Positions 1 to 4,428 of a stretch of 6,250 nt of DNA are shown in pieces (within the stretch, counting starts at the first letter, position 1; each line of letters opens with the position of its first letter). The stretch spans positions 1 through 6,250 of the forward strand of contig CAYRPN010000208.1 of the NCBI GenBank assembly GCA_964426135.1, in the 5' to 3' direction. The notes under the pieces are model-generated. The model was not told where the DNA came from and ran no database searches. It worked only from the letters and a program-made list of their open reading frames with translations. This stretch comes from CAYRPN01 sp964426135. Lineage in GTDB: Bacteria; Planctomycetota; Phycisphaerae; Phycisphaerales; Phycisphaeraceae. A program made the translations under genes and the position numbers.

Positions 1-40
1 GCCCTCTCCCCCGCAGAGCCGGGGGCGAGGGGGCCGATCC
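1..40 (-). repeat. Family B palindromic repeat arm, cut by the window edge
   Basis: A hairpin is formed by CCCTCTCCCCC (2-12) and GGGGGCGAGGG (21-31) around an 8-base loop, with one mismatch in the 11-bp stem. Read on the minus strand, positions 40 to 1 match 4201-4240 at 38 of 40 positions. This is therefore a dispersed copy of the left unit of the 4201-4340 element, in opposite orientation. The G-run tail and partner unit would lie outside the window. It lies about 60 bases downstream of the potC stop codon and could stop or stabilise the pot transcript; that role is inference. Confidence 0.8.
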
Positions 41-53
41 GCCGTCCCCGGAA

Positions 54-85
54 ATGTTGGCACACCCCTGTGGCCTTTCCAACAT
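54..85 (-). terminator. Possible transcript-end hairpin downstream of potC
   Basis: An interrupted inverted repeat lies 16 bases past the potC stop. The outer arms are ATGTTGG (54-60) and CCAACAT (79-85), and the inner arms are CACA (61-64) and TGTG (69-72) around CCCC. No T-run follows on the minus strand, so it is not a classical intrinsic terminator. It may be a stabilising 3' structure or chance. Confidence 0.3.
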
Positions 86-101
86 ATGCCAGGAAACGCG
101 T

Positions 102-938
102 TCACCGCCGCAAGCGATCCGCCGCGTAGAGCGACAGGCATGCCATCACGGCCGCCACCACGATCATCAGGGTCGATAGCGCGTGGATGTCCGGCTTCAG
201 CCCGCGCCGCAGCGTCGAATAGATGTAGATGGGCAGCGTAGTGGAGTCGGGGCCACTGGTGAAGAAGCTGATCACCACGTCATCGAGCGACAGCGTGAAT
301 GCCATCGCCGCACCGATCGCGATCGCCGGCAGGATCAGCGGAAGCGTGACTCGCATGAAGTTGCTCCACGGCGTCGCATACAGATCGTGGCCCGCCTCAC
401 TGAGCGATTCGCCGATCACCGCCAGCCGGCTGCGCACGACCAGGGCGACGAACGACACCTCGAACACCACGTGCCCCAGAACCATGGTCAGCAAGCCGGG
501 CATGAACGCGCTGGACCACTCGCGCAGGACACTGAACGCAATCACCAGGGCCGCGGCGAAAAGAATGTCCGGCGTCACGACGGGCAGATCCACGATCGCC
601 TCGACCAGCTTGCCCGCGCGCGGCGAACGCGGATATCGCTCCAGGGCAACGGCCAGCAGCACGCCCAGCACCGTCGAAATCGCCGTCGACACGGTCGCGA
701 CGAAGAGCGAGTTCAGCACCGCCTTGCCGATCTCCGCATTGCTCAAGAGCACGGTGTACCAGTGCAGCGTGAATCCCTCCCACGTCAGGCCCGTGCGGGC
801 GCTGTTGAAGGAGAACACCACCGTCGCCAGGAGCGGCGCCAGCATCAGCGCCAGCGCGAGCATCGCGGCGAGCGTCGTGATGGGATGCGTGCGTCGGGTC
901 ATAGGAGTGCGTCGGGCCATAGGAGTGCGTCGGGCCAT
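102..938 (-). CDS. potC: Spermidine/putrescine-type ABC transporter permease PotC
   Basis: This is an inner-membrane permease subunit of a polyamine-type ABC importer, expected to pair with PotB and be energised by PotA. The 278-residue product has the usual six hydrophobic segments, beginning at about residue 20. The cytoplasmic EAA loop that docks on the ATPase is visible at about 181-204 (EAGHDLYATPWSNFMRVTLP). The block FTLSLDDVVISFF (about 214-226), followed by LPIYIYS and later HALST, closely matches the PotC subgroup (established family knowledge). The start is uncertain. Three in-frame ATG codons (938, 920, 902) are created by an 18-bp tandem repeat encoding MARRTP. The first has a weak GGGA about 7 bases upstream; the third gives a conventional N-terminus beginning MTRRTH. 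The gene is separated from potB by 269 structured bases, so it may be expressed differently from potAB. The exact substrate (spermidine, putrescine or another cation) cannot be read from the sequence. Confidence 0.93.
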   Translation of the reverse strand: MARRTPMARRTPMTRRTHPITTLAAMLALALMLAPLLATVVFSFNSARTGLTWEGFTLHWYTVLLSNAEIGKAVLNSLFVATVSTAISTVLGVLLAVALERYPRSPRAGKLVEAIVDLPVVTPDILFAAALVIAFSVLREWSSAFMPGLLTMVLGHVVFEVSFVALVVRSRLAVIGESLSEAGHDLYATPWSNFMRVTLPLILPAIAIGAAMAFTLSLDDVVISFFTSGPDSTTLPIYIYSTLRRGLKPDIHALSTLMIVVAAVMACLSLYAADRLRR

Positions 939-942
939 GATC
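889..942 (-). repeat. 18-bp tandem repeat at the potC start
   Basis: There are two full units, 889-906 and 907-924, differing at one base. A third partial unit at 925-942 matches over its first 14 bases. On the minus strand the unit encodes Met-Ala-Arg-Arg-Thr-Pro, so the duplication keeps frame and adds two extra possible ATG starts to potC. It looks like local slippage or unequal duplication. Confidence 0.9.
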
Positions 943-953
943 GTTCCCGTTTG

Positions 954-1143
954 TTGACGGTCACTTTAGAAAAGGCCGCGGTTCGATTCCCCTCCCTCCT
1001 AGGGAGGGGTTAGGGGAGGGTCGGGCGAACTGCATGATTGTGGCTCCAATCAGGCTGCTGACCCGACCCTCCCCCCGCCCCTCCCTAGGAGGGAGGGGAG
1101 TCCGAATCCAGCCATCGGCGGCGTTTACTAAAGTGACCGTCAA
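954..1143. mobile_element. Family A MITE-like element with 16-bp terminal inverted repeats
   Basis: The ends are perfect 16-bp inverted repeats: TTGACGGTCACTTTAG at 954-969 and its reverse complement at 1128-1143. Inside are two hairpins in mirror arrangement. One pairs 989-997 with 1001-1009, the other 1078-1086 with 1090-1098; each has a 9-bp perfect stem and a 3-base loop. Each hairpin is followed inwards by a G-rich (or C-rich) tail, and about 46 bases of unrelated spacer lie in the centre. No convincing protein is encoded, and I see no clear target-site duplication at the outer borders. The structure resembles a non-autonomous miniature element or a paired extragenic palindrome. It sits inside the pot operon, ending 15 bases upstream of the first potC ATG. 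Confidence 0.75.
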
Positions 1144-1148
1144 TAGCG

Positions 1149-1205
1149 ACGGGGCTTGCCCCGCTCCGATCCGTCTCCGCCAACCACAATCGAGGCAAGC
1201 CCCGT
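1149..1205. repeat. 12-bp perfect inverted repeat immediately after potB
   Basis: ACGGGGCTTGCC (1149-1160) is the exact reverse complement of 1194-1205, with a 33-base loop. The left arm is also part of a smaller palindrome, GGGGCTTGCCCC (1151-1162). On the minus strand it begins 2 bases after the potB stop codon. It could act as an attenuator or mRNA-stabilising structure between potB and potC, or be another small palindromic repeat. No T-run follows. Confidence 0.6.
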
Positions 1206-1207
1206 GA

Positions 1208-2128
1208 TCAAACGATTTCCACCCGCCTGCCGAATCGCCGATACGCGAACAACCCCGCCAGCGTCAGCACGATCATCACGAGGCACATCGCGGTGCCCAG
1301 GGGAAAATCGCGCCCGGTGGTGAACTGCTGTTGAATCAGATTGCCCACGAGGTTGACCTTGCCGAAGCCCAGGCGTTCGCTGACGACGAACATGCCCATC
1401 GCCGGCACGAACGTGAAGATCACGGCGACGACGGCGCCGGGCAGCGTCTGCGGCAGTATCGCCGTGCGGAACAGCCGCCAGCCGCTCGCGTAAAGGTCGC
1501 GGGCCGCCTCGACCAGCGACCAGTCCATGCGCTCCACGCCTGCGTAAATCGGCAGCACCGCGAAGGGCAACGAGCAGGAGATCATCGTGAGCAGCACGGC
1601 GAAGGTGCCGGGATACAGCGCGTCGCCTTCGCCGATGATGCCCGCGCCGGCGGCGAGTTTTGCCGGCGGCAACTGCGAGGAAAGCAGCACCAGCCAGCCC
1701 TGGATCCGCACGACGAGATTCGTGCAGAGCGGCACCGTGACGAGCGCCAGCCAGAGGCGGCGCATGCGCGGCGAGCTTCCCGCAATGAAAAATGCCAGAG
1801 GGTAACTGAGCAGCACGCACGACAGCGTCGTGATCGCGGCGATCCAGAGGCTGCGCCAAAGAGTCGGCAGGTACCCCAGATCACCGGTCAGGAGCTTCTG
1901 GAAGTTATCAAACGTGAACGTCCAGATGATGTTTCCATCGGCGTCGCGCTGCATGAAGGCGATGACCGCGAACACCAAGCCGGGAATCACCAGCAGGAGC
2001 AGCAGCAGGAGCAGCGCGCCGCACGCCAGCAGCCAGCCGGTGGCACGCAGGCGCGGCAGCGTCGTCAGTCGTCCGTACCAGACGACGCGGCCTTCGCTGT
2101 CAAGGCTGGTCGTTGCACGATCAGTCAC
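1208..2128 (-). CDS. potB: Spermidine/putrescine-type ABC transporter permease PotB
   Basis: This is the second inner-membrane permease of the polyamine-type importer. The product is 306 residues. An Arg-rich N-terminus is followed by a first membrane segment of about residues 31-57 that contains eight consecutive Leu. Five further hydrophobic segments follow. The EAA loop is at about 207-231 (EAARDLYASGWRLFRTAILP), the contact site for PotA. The PotB-type layout is a large periplasmic loop after the first segment, then SLWIAAITT and a C-terminal segment ending in a basic tail. The GTG start at 2128 is chosen because GGAGG lies 6 bases upstream (2135-2139). The start codon also lies inside the last codons of potA, overlapping it by 8 bases, which indicates translational coupling. 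The longer frame open to 2302 only shadows the 3' end of potA. Confidence 0.92.
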   Translation of the reverse strand: MTDRATTSLDSEGRVVWYGRLTTLPRLRATGWLLACGALLLLLLLLVIPGLVFAVIAFMQRDADGNIIWTFTFDNFQKLLTGDLGYLPTLWRSLWIAAITTLSCVLLSYPLAFFIAGSSPRMRRLWLALVTVPLCTNLVVRIQGWLVLLSSQLPPAKLAAGAGIIGEGDALYPGTFAVLLTMISCSLPFAVLPIYAGVERMDWSLVEAARDLYASGWRLFRTAILPQTLPGAVVAVIFTFVPAMGMFVVSERLGFGKVNLVGNLIQQQFTTGRDFPLGTAMCLVMIVLTLAGLFAYRRFGRRVEIV

Positions 2129-3254
2129 GCAGTGCCTCCAGATTCTCGGCGGGCAGGACGCACTGCACTTGTTGTCCGGGAGACAGCGAAGTGCCGGCCG
2201 GGGCACGAAGGCGCAGGCCGCCGGGGTCGGCGCGAGCTTCGATGTGGTCGCCGCGATAGACGCAGTCGGTGATGGTGACGCACACCCGGTTCTCCGCTTC
2301 AAGCTTCGTCGGTCGTGTGGAGAAAGTTGGCGGCACGCCGGCCGCCTCCGGCGTGGGGGTCTGCTTCGCCGCCTCGTCGCACAGCTTTACCCGCTCGGGC
2401 CGAATCGCCAGTGTGCCTCGCTGCCACGGCGGCGCTTGTGCCAGGCGCAACCTGCCGAACGCGGTCGACACGCACATCGCGTCGTCCGCTTCGCGCGTCG
2501 CGTCGATCAGCGTGGCGGCGCCGAGAAAAGTCGCGACGAAGCGATTGGCCGGGTGTTCATAGATGTCCATCGGCGGGCCTTGCTGCTCGATGCCGCCTTG
2601 CCGCAGCACCACGATCTCGTCGGACACGGTCATCGCCTCGTCCTGATCGTGCGTGACGAGGATGAACGTCGTCCCCAGCTTTCGCTGAAGGTGGCGAAGC
2701 TCCACCTGCAGCTCGGTGCGCAGCTTCGCATCCAATGCGGACATCGGCTCATCGAGGAGCAGCACCTGCGGTCGATTCACCAGCGCACGAGCCAGAGCGA
2801 CCCGCTGCTTCTGTCCGCCGGACAATTCATGACTCTGCCTGCGAACCAGTTCTCTCAGGTGCAGGAGTTCAACGGCGTCCTCCACGCGCTGGTGAATGTC
2901 CGACTCGGAGAACCGCCGCGAGCGAAGGCCGAACGCGATGTTTTCAAAGACATCGAGGTGCGGGAACAGGGCGTAGTTCTGGAACACGGTGTTCACGGGC
3001 CGCCGGTGTGCGGGCAACTCGTCGAGTTTCAGATCGCCGAGCATCACGCTGCCCGCATCGGCCACATCCAGGCCCGCGATGATGCGCAGCAGAGTGGTCT
3101 TGCCGCAGCCGGAAGGCCCCAGCAGCGTGATGAACCGGCCCGCGGGCACATCGAGATCGACCGCGTTCAGCGCCACGACGGCGCCGAACCGGCGCGACAC
3201 GCCGCGGATGCGCAGGGCGGCAGACGGACTCGTTGCGATGGACTTCTGGCTCAA
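2121..3254 (-). CDS. potA: Spermidine/putrescine-type ABC transporter ATPase PotA
   Basis: This is the cytoplasmic ATP-hydrolysing subunit that would drive import through PotB/PotC. The 377-residue length is essentially that of E. coli PotA. Visible ATPase elements in order are Walker A GPSGCGKT (46-53), Q-loop Gln92, signature LSGGQ (144-148), Walker B LLLDEP (165-170), D-loop SALD (172-175) and switch His202 in THDQDEA. The part after about residue 245 is the TOBE-type regulatory domain. It contains IRPERVKL and a Pro/Thr-rich stretch of about 30 residues that looks like a linker insertion. The start is TTG at 3254: no in-frame ATG or GTG lies before Walker A at a sensible distance, and this start gives the normal N-terminal length. 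A GGGA about 9 bases upstream is only a weak ribosome site. The gene is first in the pot operon and diverges from the lipoprotein gene. Confidence 0.95.
   Translation of the reverse strand: MSQKSIATSPSAALRIRGVSRRFGAVVALNAVDLDVPAGRFITLLGPSGCGKTTLLRIIAGLDVADAGSVMLGDLKLDELPAHRRPVNTVFQNYALFPHLDVFENIAFGLRSRRFSESDIHQRVEDAVELLHLRELVRRQSHELSGGQKQRVALARALVNRPQVLLLDEPMSALDAKLRTELQVELRHLQRKLGTTFILVTHDQDEAMTVSDEIVVLRQGGIEQQGPPMDIYEHPANRFVATFLGAATLIDATREADDAMCVSTAFGRLRLAQAPPWQRGTLAIRPERVKLCDEAAKQTPTPEAAGVPPTFSTRPTKLEAENRVCVTITDCVYRGDHIEARADPGGLRLRAPAGTSLSPGQQVQCVLPAENLEALRD
2135..2139 (-). promoter_or_regulatory. Shine-Dalgarno site for potB inside potA
   Basis: GGAGG on the minus strand lies 6 bases before the GTG at 2128, within the last codons of potA. 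It fixes the potB start and explains the coupled overlap. Confidence 0.75.
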
Positions 3255-3386
3255 GGCTGGATTCCCGGTGGCGCGAACATCGTACAGGGGCGGGCGATCA
3301 TACGAAGGCGTGCGCCTGAATCTTCACGACTGGATTGAACCTTCAACCGCATGACTCCGCTTGACTGGAAACAACAGGAGTATGCC
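3255..3386. promoter_or_regulatory. Divergent intergenic region between potA and the lipoprotein gene
   Basis: Both promoters must lie in or near these 132 bases. On the minus strand TATGAT (3297-3302) is a 5-of-6 match to a -10 box and would give a leader of about 40 bases for potA, but the -35 position is poor. A nine-codon reading frame on the minus strand (ATG at 3280, stop at 3251-3253) ends overlapping the TTG start of potA. On the plus strand no good promoter pair is visible. GACTGGA occurs twice in direct orientation, at 3328-3334 and 3364-3370 approximately. All regulatory readings here are tentative. Confidence 0.3.
3376..3380 (+). promoter_or_regulatory. Shine-Dalgarno site deciding the lipoprotein start
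   Basis: AGGAG is 6 bases before the ATG at 3387. This supports that start over the in-frame ATG at 3351, which would add 12 residues ahead of the signal peptide. Confidence 0.75.
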
Positions 3387-4130
3387 ATGCGTCAATCGCT
3401 TCGCCTCGTCATCGTCCTCGCGTCGCTGTCCGTCGTTTCACTCAGCAGCGGATGCAGCAGCTACCACACACCCGGCCGCGCGGCTGATCTTTCCGTCTTC
3501 GGAGATTACAGGGTGCGCGATGCCTATGCCCGCAAGCCCGTGTCGCCGATTCCCGCGCGGATTGCCGTGGCCCGCGTGCAGGAATCGGGCTACCGATCGC
3601 ACAGCGTCAGCAGTTATGGACGCGGCGCGTACAGCGTCATCACCACGCGAGACGTGGAGACGGATGATGATTTCAAACGCATCGGCAAACTGTCCGATGT
3701 GGCCGGCCTCGCTCCGCTCAATCGGCTCCTGCTGAACCAGCAACTGGACACGGACGAAGACCTGCGCCAGGCGGCCGCATCGCTGCAAACCGACATGCTG
3801 CTGATCTACACGTTCGACACAGCGTTCTCAGTCGAAGACGCCATGCGACCGCTGAACGTCGTGACGCTGGGCCTGTTCCCGACACAGAACGCGCGGGTGA
3901 CCACCACGGCGTCCGCGCTGCTGGTGGACGTGCGCACGGGCTACATTTATGCCACCGCGGAAGCGACGAGCAAGAACAGCGCTCTGGCCAACGCATGGAC
4001 CAGCGAGGATGCCGTGGACAAGTCGCGACGCGAAACCGAGCGCAGTGCGTTCGTCGACCTCGTTGCCGAGTTCGAACGCGTCTGGCCCCGCGTGGCGGCG
4101 GAGCGGCGAGCGGCGCTGTCGCGGCGGTGA
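3387..4130 (+). CDS. Predicted lipoprotein of unknown function
   Basis: The 247-residue product has a clear lipoprotein signal: Arg2 and Arg6, a hydrophobic stretch at about 7-19, then LSSGC with the lipidated Cys at residue 23. It should be exported and membrane-anchored. I do not recognise a named family. The mature part looks like a compact alpha/beta domain. A strand IAVARVQ (59-65) precedes a Ser/Tyr-rich loop (67-85). Then come a helical region LNRLLLNQQL (111-120), a strand TDMLLIYTFDT (135-145) and a strand pair around RVTTTASALLVDVRTGYIYAT (about 170-190), followed by a long charged C-terminal helix (about 207-245). The pattern of a strand in 'VDVRTGxIY' following an earlier 'xDMLLxY' strand is reminiscent of CsgG/LpoB-like periplasmic lipoproteins, but this is a loose inference. 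The neighbours (potA divergent, rsmB downstream) do not suggest a role. The start is set by AGGAG 6 bases upstream. Confidence 0.85.
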   Translation: MRQSLRLVIVLASLSVVSLSSGCSSYHTPGRAADLSVFGDYRVRDAYARKPVSPIPARIAVARVQESGYRSHSVSSYGRGAYSVITTRDVETDDDFKRIGKLSDVAGLAPLNRLLLNQQLDTDEDLRQAAASLQTDMLLIYTFDTAFSVEDAMRPLNVVTLGLFPTQNARVTTTASALLVDVRTGYIYATAEATSKNSALANAWTSEDAVDKSRRETERSAFVDLVAEFERVWPRVAAERRAALSRR

Positions 4131-4428
4131 TCGCATGGACAACGACGACTCGATTTGTACGCCGGCTTCCGATTGGTCTACCAAGTCTTCCAAGGGCGTT
4201 GGATCTGCCCCCTCGCCCCCGGCTCCGCGGGGGAGAGGGCTGGGGTGAGGGGATCTGCAGAGCCGAGCGTGTGTCGCACGTTCAAGGTACACCTGCCCCC
4301 TCACCCTAACCCTCTCCCCCAGCAGACTGGGGGAGAGGGGACCAAGCCCCGGGTATTTGGGCAGACCGGCTTCCGATCCTTCCCTCCCATTCCGCTATTG
4401 TGTCGATTCCTTTGGCGAATCGATCTTC
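4131..4428. other. Non-coding interval between the lipoprotein gene and rsmB
   Basis: These 298 bases hold no credible gene. The short frames across them are products of the C-tract/G-tract repeats. About half is the family B inverted pair at 4201-4340. A 12-bp direct repeat CCGGCTTCCGAT brackets it at 4162-4173 and 4366-4377. No convincing promoter or ribosome site for rsmB is seen in the remaining 90 bases before its ATG. Confidence 0.7.
4201..4340. repeat. Family B paired palindromic element
   Basis: Two related units face each other. The left unit has a hairpin pairing 4210-4220 with 4229-4239 (11-bp stem, one mismatch, 8-base loop) and then a G-run tail to 4252. The right unit is its mirror: a C-run tail at 4296-4312 leads into a perfect 11-bp hairpin pairing 4310-4320 with 4329-4339 around an 8-base loop. 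About 43 bases of unrelated sequence separate the units. The design resembles paired extragenic palindromes of the REP/BIME type. It may terminate or stabilise the upstream lipoprotein transcript; it encodes nothing. Confidence 0.8.

Noticed and set aside
972..1000. GGTTCGATTCC resembling a tRNA T-arm
   Set aside because: No acceptor stem, D-arm or anticodon arm can be fitted around it; it belongs to the conserved flank of the family A hairpin.
183..1013. Long plus-strand open frame opposite potC, with similar ones opposite potB and potA
   Set aside because: The products are Arg/His/Gln-rich, low-complexity shadows of GC-rich genes and lack ribosome sites. The minus-strand frames have clear family motifs.
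961..1143. 60-residue minus-strand open frame spanning element A
   Set aside because: Its Pro/Arg/Gly-rich product (PLPPREGRGEG, PSPNPSLGGRG) is what C-tract/G-tract palindromes give in this frame; such frames are often mis-annotated as small proteins. There is no ribosome site.
4357..4428. Upstream TTG start extending rsmB by 24 residues
   Set aside because: The extra residues are unlike the NusB domain, no ribosome site precedes the TTG, and the region overlaps the direct repeat flanking the palindromic element.
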